Below are positions 30,416 to 41,610 of a stretch of 64,000 nt of DNA, piece by piece. Positions within the stretch are counted from its first letter, which is position 1. Every line of letters starts with the position of its first letter. Source of the DNA: Zoroaster sp. YZ-2022. Its lineage: Eukaryota; Echinodermata; Asteroidea; Forcipulatida; Zoroasteridae. The DNA is taken from assembly GCA_029582265.1 (NCBI GenBank), contig CM055819.1, forward strand, positions 25,124,715 through 25,188,714. The letters run 5' to 3'. The position numbers and the translations under genes are program-made. Below the pieces are notes generated by a model. The model worked only from the letters and a program-made list of their open reading frames with translations. It was not told the DNA's origin and ran no database searches.

Positions 30416-33358
30416 GTTTGCACACTGCAGAAAGCTGTGGTGACACATGTATGAGCTATATTTGGTCACATTCATATGAGCTCCATGCAGCTGTTGAGCT
30501 GGTGGTCCCTCAATTTTTGCTGTTCAAGGTTTGTGGCTCCATGCAAGTTTGGGGCTGGTTTTGTCTAATTTGACTGATTATAGACTCTGAAGCAAAACAT
30601 GACTTTTTTTCAACAAAGCTCATATTGTTACGGTCACAGTTTGTGCCCAAAGTTATTTTCAGCTCATGTTCACTGAGCCGTTAATCCTTTGGTTTCTTAA
30701 CTTTCTCTACCAATGTCTTGGTAACAGCTCACATCTATACACTGTACATGTAGTTCTGTTGCATTCCCCACTTTGTGGGTCAACAAATAATAGTCGGACA
30801 CAAACTTTGTTGTGACAATCTCAATCAATGGGGTTGGTTTATTATTAACATCACTATTTAACAATGGCACTAGTAACATGTATGACAGGAGTGGTAGCGT
30901 ATAGGTACATGTCAATAGTTAAACTTATATACTTGTGCTAAGTTCCGAATAGGGTGTACGAATACCAACTATTGGGTACAGTAGTGGGGACCATCGTTCG
31001 TTCATTCATGCGGCTTGTCACTCGGCATACGCTACGGGCACTGCTATACCGAGAGACGGGCGGCTGGTCGGTCTCTACGACGGGGACCACCGGGGCTTGA
31101 CTACAATGGGTGTCTGGACGGTGCCAGAGTGTGTATCAGACCGCATTAGCTACAGTAGGCGAACCAATGGCCATATCGATGCCCTGCACCATTGGTTCAA
31201 CGAACGAGGCTCTGGACCGTAATAGTTCGGTATATCGCACTGTCATGGATCGGATCGGATCGAGTCGCATAGATTTCATTCGGAACCGCACTACCGCCGA
31301 GATCAGGAAATCTTGGGGATTATATAGAAATCTGGGGCCTAGGAATGAATAAAACATTAGCCTACTTTAGCATCTTAGCCAATGAGAAGCTTGGCTTCCG
31401 CGTCTAAGGGTAGAAACGTGTGCAAAATCAGGACATACAACAGGTCCTTGTTCCATATAAGTTAAGGTATTTGACGAAAGTGAAGCGATCGACAACTTAG
31501 AAAGGAGGGCATGTTCAAGGGGAAAAATGCTTACCGGGCATGTTAAGCTATTTGCTTGGATGCTAAGCTATTACTGCATGAGGGGAACAGCGGCTGTGCT
31601 TGGGTTAGGGAGCATTACACGCGTGCCACGGCTAATGACTGAGCGGGTCAGTCACGGTGACTGTTTGGCCGTGATTCACCCACGAACCGTGTTCGGTGTG
31701 AACTCCGAGGAAAGTATTCGGAAAATAGACTAAGTCCAAAGGACCGCTCCAAGCCACGTGGCGGGAGGGTGTGGCACGCACGCAAGGCTCTCGCTGGTGT
31801 TGCATTATGCATTGCGTTAGCGCTGGATATGCATGAGGAAAAGTAGCGTCCTTGTATGGATTGCATATTCATAGCGGACAATCGAGGGTCTGGGGAAACA
31901 ACCCTGGGACTTAGACTGCTTGAAATTGCATCGTCAGCAAAATATTGGAAGTGGAAGAAGTGAACTATAAGGGGTGCTAATATTTATCAAAATCAAAGGG
32001 TAAGATTCGTAACAGTTCTTATACATAGTTCTATTGTTAGCAAGTGGTCCCGCTTGGATGAATACTGATGTGGGTATAAAATGACAATGTCCACCCTCGC
32101 TGAGGCCTCCTTCAATTCACGTTACCTCGGGATGGGAGGCTGACCAGTGCTACCATGGGGGCTGGCGCTGCTACCCACCTCACTGGACGATCCGTGGGCG
32201 TGGTTGACATGCCTACCAAGTCTATCTACTCTGTGACTACCTACTCTGAGCGGCACTGATGGGCTGTGATGTTCCCCAGAGGGCTACCTACTCTGTTCAA
32301 CAAGGTGCATGGTGGTAAGTGCTGGAGCCGCCCCCCCCCCTTCCCGAGCCCCTGAGTTGACCGAGCAGGCTGGCATTCCGATTTCTTTATGGTAATGATT
32401 TAAAATTCGGCCGACTACTTATTTGTTGATTTATTTCTGCTGTAAACCACTTCATGTCTTGATTTATTATTTCCTAAATTAATGTCATTCACTTGTAGTC
32501 ACCCGTTGAGATTGGTATAAATAAATTCATGTAATTATTGTTATAATTATTATACAGAATGTCTCAACCTGTGTCCTTTGTCATCAGTTGTTGGTTTCCC
32601 TATTCATTTATCATTTTGGTTATTCCCTTGTTTATCGTCTGCCTTGCGCACCAGCTTTGATGGCTATTCACCGGATCAGTTGGTCGAATGTAACAATTTG
32701 ATGATGACAAGTTCTGCGGGCCAGAGTTAAATTCAAGGAGCTTGGAGTCTGAAAAGATGTCCAGCTCAGCTAGACTGAGCACACCCCTAGTTTCAACTTC
32801 AAACAGGTCCAATAGCAAACGGACATCAGATTTACAGTTTGAAGGGATGATACATCATTGCTATTGTTGACAAAACTACTTCTACGAGTATCAACTCTCT
32901 TTGAATCAAGACATGAGTTGTGTTAGTGCCCTCAAGTGTCAGGGTTGAGATATGATAAGCCAGGTTGGAAATATGGTTACAAAGTTCAAGAACATGCAAG
33001 AATTTTACCATTAACTAAGATTGTTGTCAGTGTCATTTATTTCCATTCAGTTATGTGTGTATTCAGTTTAATGTGGAATTTAAGAAAGAGAACTCTTTCC
33101 TAAATTCAAACTAGAAGTTATTTAATATTTTTCAAAAATGACAGAGCTTCGGACACAATTATTTCAAGTAAAGATTGATACCATCGTTAGCTTTTACACC
33201 TAGTAAAGTTCACAATACAATTCAACCAAATTTGGTTATTTTTGATTTATAAATCCTATTCCTTACCATTAACAAATCAAAATTAAATCTTAAAAATAAT
33301 TGTCACACTAAATTCTAGAACTTGTATTCAATAGACAGTGCCCAATACATTGTGACTG
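30416..33358. other. Duplicated flank, including a 1.4-kb segment absent from the first unit, and 3' flank of GPCR copy 6
   Basis: Positions 30416-30759 continue 402-727 of the first unit. Positions 30760-32171 are extra relative to the first unit and recur at about 50400-51910. They have no clear inverted ends and no recognised gene; the ORF at 31110-31352 is unsupported. Positions 32172-33358 match 728-1938, with a C run near 32330-32340. Confidence 0.6.
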
Positions 33359-34342
33359 TTACTGAGCTTCAACTGTTTCCATTTCTGGACCAACTTCATT
33401 TGGTTGTCTCCATCGATCACATCTGCACACCATCGACTTGAATGCTTTCCGAAGCTGATCATATTTGAATCCATACAAGACTGGGTTTACAGCAGAATTC
33501 ACCAATGCTAAGAAAGTAAATATGCCCCAAATGATGTCATTATCACTGGCACTAATTATGTCAAAACCACACAACGACGCATCTATAAAGAACCAGATTG
33601 CTCCAGGTAACACAAGAATGAAGAAAGCCGTGGTGACAATAGCAAGACTGCTGGTGACTTTCTTGTGAGCTTGGTGCAGCTGTTGAGCTGGTCCCTGGAT
33701 TCCTTGCTCTTCTAGGTTTCTGGCTCCTTGTTTGAGGTTGGCAAGGATTCTGATGTACATCCAAAATGTAGCTCCAGCCGGTAGAAGAAACACTATCATT
33801 GACACAATGCCAAAAATGGTTTTACCTGCACTGTTTTTAAATGAGCAGTTATCAGATTGGTACTGGATGATCATAAAAACTGCACGAGGCAAATGCACCA
33901 TGGGTGGAATAATCCAAACAGCAAGTAATAACAGGATGATCTTTCTCCTAGTGAAGTAGTTTGGATACTGCAAAGGTCGGTTGATTCCAATAAAGCGTTC
34001 AAAATTTGCCAATGTGAGGCTCAGTACAGAGTTGACACTGAAGCAGTTGATAAAGAAATAATATGTCCATGTACTTTTGTACAGAAAAATTAATTCCGAA
34101 GTACAATGAGTACTGTTGAGATTGAACTGTAAGGTAATGAATGGATACAGAGGAAAACATGTAGAAACTAATGCATCTGTGATAGCTAGATTCAGAATCA
34201 TCAAGTTGGTAACATTATGCAGTGTCCTTGTATAACATATAGTCACACATACAAGAATGTTTCCGATCAACCCCACAATCCCTACAAGTATCATCACAAC
34301 CTGTAAAAATGTCTGTATCTCCTCATTAATATTGTAATCCAT
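33359..34342 (-). CDS. Rhodopsin-like (class A) GPCR, tandem family copy 6
   Basis: An intact single-exon receptor of 327 residues: GN in TM1, LAITD in TM2, ERF after TM3, TM4 Trp, TM5 Pro and NPVLY in TM7. C-x-C after TM7 (CRCDRWRQPN) and sequons in loops 1 and 2 are kept. Loop 1 is QFNLNSTHC and loop 3 is DASLCGFDIISASDNDI, again the most changed part. TM1 begins with FLQVV, where copy 1 has FYQVV. It lies nearest the first gap, which may hide a further copy. Confidence 0.93.
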   Translation of the reverse strand: MDYNINEEIQTFLQVVMILVGIVGLIGNILVCVTICYTRTLHNVTNLMILNLAITDALVSTCFPLYPFITLQFNLNSTHCTSELIFLYKSTWTYYFFINCFSVNSVLSLTLANFERFIGINRPLQYPNYFTRRKIILLLLAVWIIPPMVHLPRAVFMIIQYQSDNCSFKNSAGKTIFGIVSMIVFLLPAGATFWMYIRILANLKQGARNLEEQGIQGPAQQLHQAHKKVTSSLAIVTTAFFILVLPGAIWFFIDASLCGFDIISASDNDIIWGIFTFLALVNSAVNPVLYGFKYDQLRKAFKSMVCRCDRWRQPNEVGPEMETVEAQ

Positions 34343-35107
34343 CTCCAGTGTCTTTGCTCACTCTTCAGTGTCTTTGCTCGCTGTATGTAAACAATGAAAA
34401 TGATTCAATCAACCTGCAAACAGTTCAAGCAGGACCAATGTTACTGGCAGGAAGCTATGCAGAGTAGCTTTGAGTGCGTAAATTTCAGCCGACTGTCAAT
34501 ATTCCATTGTTAACGACCCTGATCTTCACGAATAGACCAACCCAGTATGCCAACCAAACGGCACAGGTTAACCAATAGGACTTAGCCTTTCCATGACAAT
34601 TGGTATGATGTAGCTAGCTCAAGCCTTTGGATTTTGAAGAGTGAAGTCATAAAAGTCATTATTAGCCACTGTTGTGAGCCACTGTTGTGAGCCATTGTTC
34701 CTCACAATAAGAGGAGTCGTACACTATGGTCTGCACATATTACTTAGTGTATAACTACAAATTAAACAATTTCATGCGATGCAAGTAGGAACAAAGCTGG
34801 TCTGGTAATTATGAGCGAGTAATAAACGACCGTCTCTGAAAAACTAAATATGGGAGCATTAACAATGCAATTACCATTACCACTAGACTGCAAATTGAGG
34901 CCTTTATATTAAATCTCTTTTTCAAATTGATAGGTGCATGTAGAGTCTAAAACCCATTCTACAAATGAAACAATTTAGTGTGATGCAAGTCGAGGCAAAG
35001 CTGGTCTGGTAATTATGAACGAATAATAAACGACCGTCTCTGAAAAAACTAAATATGGGAGCACTAACAATGCAGTGTACCACTAGACTGCAAATTGAGG
35101 CCTTTAT
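34343..35107. other. Upstream flank of GPCR copy 6 with two 210-bp repeats
   Basis: Same organisation as 2923-3740. The double repeat ends at GAGGCCTTTAT, where a MITE-like element has inserted. No gene. Confidence 0.6.
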
Positions 35108-35704
35108 CCCTCCTACTCTAGGTGCACTTTAGTGGGAAGTTGCTACAGTGGTCAAAATCAGTCAATTGACCGTTTTGACTGTTGAATCAACTGTGCACAC
35201 ATGGGCACTGTGACTTGTTTTGACCATTTGGGTAGCTGCCACACACTGTGCTATGACTGCTGGTGACTGATAAGATCATTATCAGCTTCAGGGGATCACT
35301 GACTTGTTTTGACTGAACAAACAATGATAGGGGTACTGAAGGCTGCCAGTTTTTGACTGATAAATCAATGCAGGGCCACTTAGGCTAGGAGTCAATGACT
35401 TGTTTTGACTGATAAATTAATTTATTTTGACCATAGTGCTTATATCAGTCCAAAACGCTGACTCATTTTGAACACCATCCACATTACATGTACAAATTAA
35501 AAACAGTCAACTCATTTTGACCACCTTCAACATTGCATGATAATGCTTTTACCACTACCAGTCAAAAACAGTAGACTGTTTTTGACTGATTGATGTACTT
35601 GCTACACATTAGGTTTGACAGTATTTGACCTGTAAGTGCTGTAGATATACACTGGCATGAACTTTGAAATTTTGACTGATTTTGACCCTTGTAGTATAGG
35701 AGGG
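35108..35704. mobile_element. MITE-like element filled with TTTTGACTG motifs, copy 1
   Basis: The ends are CCCTCCTACTCTA and TAGTATAGGAGGG, inverted with two mismatches. The flanks are TTAT on the left and TTAA on the right. The site without the insert is at 3717-3733 (GGCCTTTATATCAAACC). The interior consists largely of scattered TTTTGACTG and its complement, often as GACTTGTTTTGACTGA. No ORF with a domain. The CCC ends and TTAA-like target suggest a piggyBac-type non-autonomous element. Confidence 0.82.
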
Positions 35705-35727
35705 TTAAATCAAACCTCTTTTTCAAA

Positions 35728-36012
35728 TTGATGTGTACATGTAGGATGTGCATACAAATTTACTGCATTAATTTAATACAAAAACAGATAAAAGTCTTGC
35801 ATACATGTACTTTAACTCTAACCCCTTACAGGTTTTTCACAGACACCCTGCTAAATGCAACAATACAACCAGAAAAGTGTGCTAAATGCAACAAGATCTA
35901 CCAGCTAGAACAATGGTTCTATTGTTCTCCTCCGAGGGTAAGAAGATGCAATGACTGTTTACATGTGTTGCAAGTTGTTGCATTGAGTATGGTTAGTGTT
36001 AAATGTTACTGA
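35728..36012 (+). CDS. Cysteine-rich exon-like ORF, copy 4 (function unknown)
   Basis: Same 94-codon frame as 3743 with KCAKCNKIYQLEQWFYC and RCNDC. The splice-like TTTTCACAG and GGGTAAGA are kept. Upstream it now abuts the MITE-like element. Confidence 0.38.
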   Translation: MMCTCRMCIQIYCINLIQKQIKVLHTCTLTLTPYRFFTDTLLNATIQPEKCAKCNKIYQLEQWFYCSPPRVRRCNDCLHVLQVVALSMVSVKCY

Positions 36013-37020
36013 AGATATTAAACAAAAATAACAAATAAATTAACCCTAACTCCCAATGCCCATTTGCTTACACATAACCTGAATCCTCCAAAATTTTTCG
36101 TACATGATGTAGTCTGACTGACTGTGTCTCATAGTATCCTCCTTTAATAATATGTTAAAGGAAGAGACTGCCTACTACTCCCACAGTCTCCTCAGTTAAC
36201 AATTGTTAAATGATATGGCAGGAGTTGGCGGGAGTAGAGAGGCAGTCTGACCAGGATGCATGGAGCTTATTCAAAGGCAGGTTCAAACTTCATGAGGATG
36301 TAAAAGTCAAGTGATAACTGAGAATGTTGACAATGATTTTTTTTTTTTAATCACTTGTATTCACGTACATGTACACAAGACAACACCCACTGCCCTCCTA
36401 CATGTAGTACTACAGTGTACTAATTAAAGTAGGAAAAAAGAAATTGGTGTATGAGCTTTTCATTCCACACAACAGAGGTGCCTACAAGTGCATATTATGT
36501 ACCTGGAGAGTACATTCGAATTTATTACAGCTCTGTTGTTCAGTAATTAAAACATGTTTTTATTTATTTCATGTCAAATTGCAGGAAATACATTGTATAT
36601 TGGTTATTGGCAAGTAGTGAGGTTGTGTTGTGGCTATATCTACGTATATGTATCATGGATGTCCTCCGCACAACTTTTTGGACCCTAATGGACAATATAC
36701 ATGTACAGTAAGGGATTTTCATATCCTCCAGTAAACTAGTTTGCTAAATACATATATGATGTGATCTACGTGTTTTGACAACATATTCAATTACTTTCCC
36801 TCGCAATTAAGAAATTGGTTTCCTTATTGGTGACATTTCTGTAGTGAGCTTTATTTTTTAGTTAAACAATTTTCATTTCATACAAGTGTACACAGATCCC
36901 ACTCAGACTCAAGGTTTCAGACTCGGAACTCGGCAGCAAAGGGTCATTCCACATTAAATCACACACTTCCCAAGGTCAGTCCCACAATTTTTTATTTTTT
37001 TAAAAACTTTTCGAAAGTTC
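36013..37020. other. Intergenic repeat block up to the first gap, with the 85-bp hairpin at 36164-36248
   Basis: Matches 19080-19900. The hairpin is intact. TACATGTA at 36698-36705 replaces a TA at 8378-8379. No gene. Confidence 0.6.
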
Positions 37021-37520
37021 NNNNNNNNNNNNNNNNNNNNNNNNNNNNNNNNNNNNNNNNNNNNNNNNNNNNNNNNNNNNNNNNNNNNNNNNNNNNNNNN
37101 NNNNNNNNNNNNNNNNNNNNNNNNNNNNNNNNNNNNNNNNNNNNNNNNNNNNNNNNNNNNNNNNNNNNNNNNNNNNNNNNNNNNNNNNNNNNNNNNNNNN
37201 NNNNNNNNNNNNNNNNNNNNNNNNNNNNNNNNNNNNNNNNNNNNNNNNNNNNNNNNNNNNNNNNNNNNNNNNNNNNNNNNNNNNNNNNNNNNNNNNNNNN
37301 NNNNNNNNNNNNNNNNNNNNNNNNNNNNNNNNNNNNNNNNNNNNNNNNNNNNNNNNNNNNNNNNNNNNNNNNNNNNNNNNNNNNNNNNNNNNNNNNNNNN
37401 NNNNNNNNNNNNNNNNNNNNNNNNNNNNNNNNNNNNNNNNNNNNNNNNNNNNNNNNNNNNNNNNNNNNNNNNNNNNNNNNNNNNNNNNNNNNNNNNNNNN
37501 NNNNNNNNNNNNNNNNNNNN
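37021..37520. other. Assembly gap (500 N)
   Basis: Exactly 500 N, a placeholder size. The reported open frame across it is meaningless. Confidence 1.
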
Positions 37521-38012
37521 ATGTAGCTAGCTCAAGCCTTTGGATTTTGAAGAGTGAAGTCATAAAAGTCATTATTAGCCACTGTTGTGAGCCATTGTTC
37601 CTCACAATAAGAGGAGTTGTACACTTGGTCTGCACATATTACTTAGTGTATACATTTAACTACAAATTAAACAATTTCATGCGATGCAAGTAGGAACAAA
37701 GCTGGTCTGGTAATTATGAGCGAGTAATAAACGACCGTCTCTGAAAAACTAAATATGGGAGCATTAACAATGCAATTACCATTACCACTAGACTGCAAAT
37801 TGAGGCCTTTATATTAAATCTCTTTTTCAAATTGATAGGTGCATGTCGAGTCTAAAACCCATTCTACAAATGAAACAATTTAGTGTGGTGCAAGTCGAGG
37901 CAAAGCTGGTCTGGTAATTATGAACGAATAATAAACGACCGTCTCTGAAAAAACTAAATATGGGAGCACTAACAATGCAGTGTACCACTAGACTGCAAAT
38001 TGAGGCCTTTAT
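37521..38012. other. Second copy of the GPCR 6 upstream flank
   Basis: Starts at the equivalent of about 34610 and repeats it almost base for base, including the two 210-bp repeats. No gene. Confidence 0.8.
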
Positions 38013-38679
38013 CCCTCCTACTCTAGGTGCACTTTAGTGGGAAGTTGCTACAGTGGTCAAAATCAGTCAATTGACCGTTTTTGACTGTTGAATCAACTGT
38101 GCACACATGGGCACTGGTGACTTGTTTTGACCATTTGGGTAGCTGCCACACACTGTGCTATGACTGCTGGTGACTGATAAGATCATTATCAGCTTCAGGG
38201 GATCACTGACTTGTTTTGACTGAACAAACAATGATAGGGGTACTGAAGGCTGCCAGTTTTTGACTGATAAATCAATGCAGGGCCACTTAGGCTAGGAGTC
38301 AATGACTTGTTTTGACTGATAAATTAATTTATTTTGACCATAGTGCTTACATGTACATCAGTCCAAAACGCTGACTCATTTTGACCACCATCCACATTAC
38401 ATGTACAAATTAAAAACAGTCACCTCATTTTGACCAAAATGCCTTTACCAGTCGAAAATGGTCAACTCATTTTGACCATGGTCAACTCATTTTGACCACC
38501 TTCAACATTGCATGATAATGCTTTTACCACTACCAGTCAAAAACAGTAGACTGTTTTTGACTGATTGATGTACTTGCTACACATTAGGTTTGACAGTATT
38601 TGACCTGTAAGTGCTGTAGATATACACTGGCATGAACTTTGAAATTTTGACTGATTTTGACCCTTGTAGTATAGGAGGG
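38013..38679. mobile_element. MITE-like element filled with TTTTGACTG motifs, copy 2
   Basis: Same ends and insertion site as 35108-35704. It is about 70 bp longer, mostly from extra GTCAACTCATTTTGACCA-type motifs near 38430-38490. Confidence 0.82.
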
Positions 38680-38702
38680 TTAAATCAAACCTCTTTTTCA
38701 AA

Positions 38703-38987
38703 TTGATGTGTACATGTAGGATGTGCATACAAATTTACTGCATTAATTTAATACAAAAACAGATAAAAGTCTTGCATACATGTACTTTAACTCTAACCCC
38801 TTACAGGTTTTTCACAGACACCCTGCTAAATGCAACAATACAACCAGAAAAGTGTGCTAAATGCAACAAGATCTACCAGCTAGAACAATGGTTCTATTGT
38901 TCTCCTCCGAGGGTAAGAAGATGCAATGACTGTTTACATGTGTTGCAAGTTGTTGCATTGAGTATGGTTAGTGTTAAATGTTACTGA
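38703..38987 (+). CDS. Cysteine-rich exon-like ORF, copy 5 (function unknown)
   Basis: Identical in protein to the copy at 35728. It lies on the other side of the first gap and may be the same locus assembled twice. Confidence 0.35.
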   Translation: MMCTCRMCIQIYCINLIQKQIKVLHTCTLTLTPYRFFTDTLLNATIQPEKCAKCNKIYQLEQWFYCSPPRVRRCNDCLHVLQVVALSMVSVKCY

Positions 38988-41107
38988 AGATATTAAACAA
39001 AAATAACAAATAAATTAACCCTAACTCCCTATGCCCATTTGCTTACACATAACCTGAATCCTCCAAAATTTTTCGTACATGATGTAGTCTGACTGACTGT
39101 GTCTCATAGTATCCTCCTTTAATAATATGTTAAAGGAAGAGACTGCCTACTACTCCCACAGTCTCCTCATTTAACAATTGTTAAATGATATGGCAGGAGT
39201 TGGCGGGAGTAGAGAGGCAGTCTGACCAGGATGCATGGAGCTTATTCAAAGGCAGGTTCAAACTTCATGAGGATGTAAAAGTCAAGTGATAAAGGAGAAT
39301 GTTGACAATGATTTTTTATTTTTATTTTAAATCACTTGCATTCACGTACATGTACACAAGACAACACCCACTGCCCTCCTAGTACTACAGTGTACTAATT
39401 AAAGTATGGAAAACAAATTGGTGTATGAGCTTTTCATTCCACACAACAGAGGTGCCTACAAGTGCATATTACATGTATGTACCTGGAGAGTACATTCGAA
39501 TTTATTACAGCTCTGTTGTTCAGTAATTAAAACATGTTTTTATTTATTTCATGTCAAATTGCAGGAAATATATTGGTTATTGGCAAGTAGTGAGGTTGTG
39601 TTGTGGCTACATGTACATGTACGTACATGTATCATGGATGTCCTCCGCACAACTTTTTGGACCCTAATGGACAATGCATGTGCAGTGAGGATTTTCTTAT
39701 CCTCCAGTAAACTAGTTTGCTAAATATAGTGTGATCTACGATGTTTTGACAACCTGTTTAATTACTTTCCCTACATAATTAAAAGTGGTTTCCTTATTTG
39801 GTGACATTTCTAGCAAGTAAGCTTTATTTTTAGTTAAACAATTTTCATTTCATACAAGTGTACACAGATCCCACTCAGACTCAAGGTTTCAGACTCGGAA
39901 CTCGGCAGCAAAGGGTCATTCCACATTAAATCACACACTTCCCAAGGTCAGTCCCACAATTTTTTATTTTTTTAAAAACTTTTTCGTGAAAGTTCCAAAT
40001 TCGAAATGAAAGGTCAAAGGTATACTCATTGTGTAGACCAAATATAAAAAATGTATATAGTACTGATGTATTTGATGTACACTCAGAGGTGTGAGTGGGG
40101 TTGACTGGTGTTGGTGCTGCAGTCTGAATAGGGGAAACAAGGATTTACTTGGGGGGAGGAACAGACCTTGGGTTGGAGGAGTGTCAGAATTCTTTCGGCC
40201 ATGACTAAGCTCGAGGGGTTAGTTGTGACAGGGAGCGCAAGTCCAAATTGGGTTGAGTCCGATTCCTAGTCATTGTACATGTACATGATGATTAGAGTCC
40301 AAATCGCTAAAAATTTAATTCGATTTGGATTCAAGTCCAAATCAAAAGTTATACAAGGCTGTCAGCATCAACTTCAATAAAAACAGTTTTTGTAGTAACA
40401 GCTTCTCTGTCTAAAGTATGGTGCTAGAAAAATGACTTCATATTAAATTCAAGAGTGTACACTACTGGTAAAATGTCTAAAGGGCATCTATAATTTATAA
40501 GAGTGAAGAGATACATGTATAAAAACAACCTGTGAAAGTTTCAGCTTATTTACTTGTATGGTTTATGAGAAAATAGCAAAACAATGTCCAGCTTTGTTTG
40601 TATGCATTCTAATGTTGAAAAGTACATGTAGTGTTATTTCTTATAATTTGTAAATTGTCAACTAACATGTTCATGTTTTCTTGAAAAAGACAGCATTTGA
40701 AGACGGAATAGTTCACAGAATGTTTGGTACCATTAGATCTTCAAACCAAGTAAGCTTTTAAGATAATAATTCACAACATTTGTTTTCAGGCAATTACCCA
40801 TACAGTATAAACTGCCTATAACAAGCTATACACTAATGCTATTCTTGAGTAATGTAAATGATTTCAGATTTACATGTAACTTACTTGGTGTATTTAAATT
40901 GATGATGGGATCGAACATAAATTGATACATGTATATTTCTGTCTCAGGTATTATCATTTTTGTGCAATTGATCAAATTATTTAAAAAAATAAATTGTTGT
41001 CTACCAGAGACGTAAATTCCATGTTGGAGTGAATACGACAAATCTGAATGCATATCCACTGAGTTCTATTTTCTTGAAAATTAGATGAAACTTTCACGGG
41101 TTGTTAA
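38988..41107. other. Intergenic repeat block with hairpin (39139-39223)
   Basis: Matches 36013-37020 and then 19900-22690. The site of the LINE insertion is empty here (near 40350). Small indels relative to the paralogues begin around 39.6 kb. No intact gene. Confidence 0.6.
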
Positions 41108-41111
41108 TTAA

Positions 41112-41553
41112 CCCTAACTCCCCTTGGGTATTTTTACTAGAAAAGTATCCTGAATTCACCAAAATCCACCATTTTGTCACACACAAAATGCTGGTGTCCT
41201 GAATCCATCAGAATCCGCCAGTGTAGATATTGGACATATCCTGAATCAGCCAAAATCCACCACTAAATTTCTGGCGGATTTTGGCTCACATGAAAATTTG
41301 TATAGTATGTTGCTGCATAGAATCCATCAAAAATTCTAACACATACAAAGTGTTACTGTACATGTACAGTACATGTAACTATAATCCATCAAAATACATC
41401 CAACCAACATGACCAAGCAAGTTTAAAAAACTATTGAAATCCTGGAATCCATCAAAAGTCCACCATATGCTCAATGTGGAGATATCCTGATCATCCTTGA
41501 AATCACACTCCAAAACAGGGGGATGGATTTTGATGGATTCAGGGTGGATTAGG
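41112..41553. mobile_element. TTAA-target MITE-like element with AATCCATCAAAATCC motifs
   Basis: Flanked by TTAA at 41108-41111 and 41554-41557; the empty site TTAATTAAAGAACC is at 22684-22697. Ends are CCCTAACTCC and GGATTAGG. The interior repeats AATCCACCAAAATCC-type motifs, inverted at the right as GGATTTTGATGGATTC. A run of nested TA-flanked inserts lies at 41354-41377. No ORF with a domain. It is related to the elements at 4058, 15416 and 18380. Confidence 0.8.
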
Positions 41554-41557
41554 TTAA

Positions 41558-41610
41558 AGAACCTGTATGGATGCATTTACAGACATCTTACCTAAAAGTG
41601 TATACTTACT
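41558..41610. repeat. Single remnant of the 69-bp repeat
   Basis: AAAGAACCTGTATGGATGCA followed by a slightly altered continuation. Only one copy, where the previous unit had ten. Confidence 0.85.

Noticed and set aside
32100..32165. 5S rRNA-like GGATGGGAGGCTGACC
   Set aside because: Only a short resemblance; no 5S gene body or internal promoter is present.
37000..37635. Long minus-strand ORF across the N run
   Set aside because: It consists almost entirely of unknown bases; the same holds for the frames over 63485-63984.
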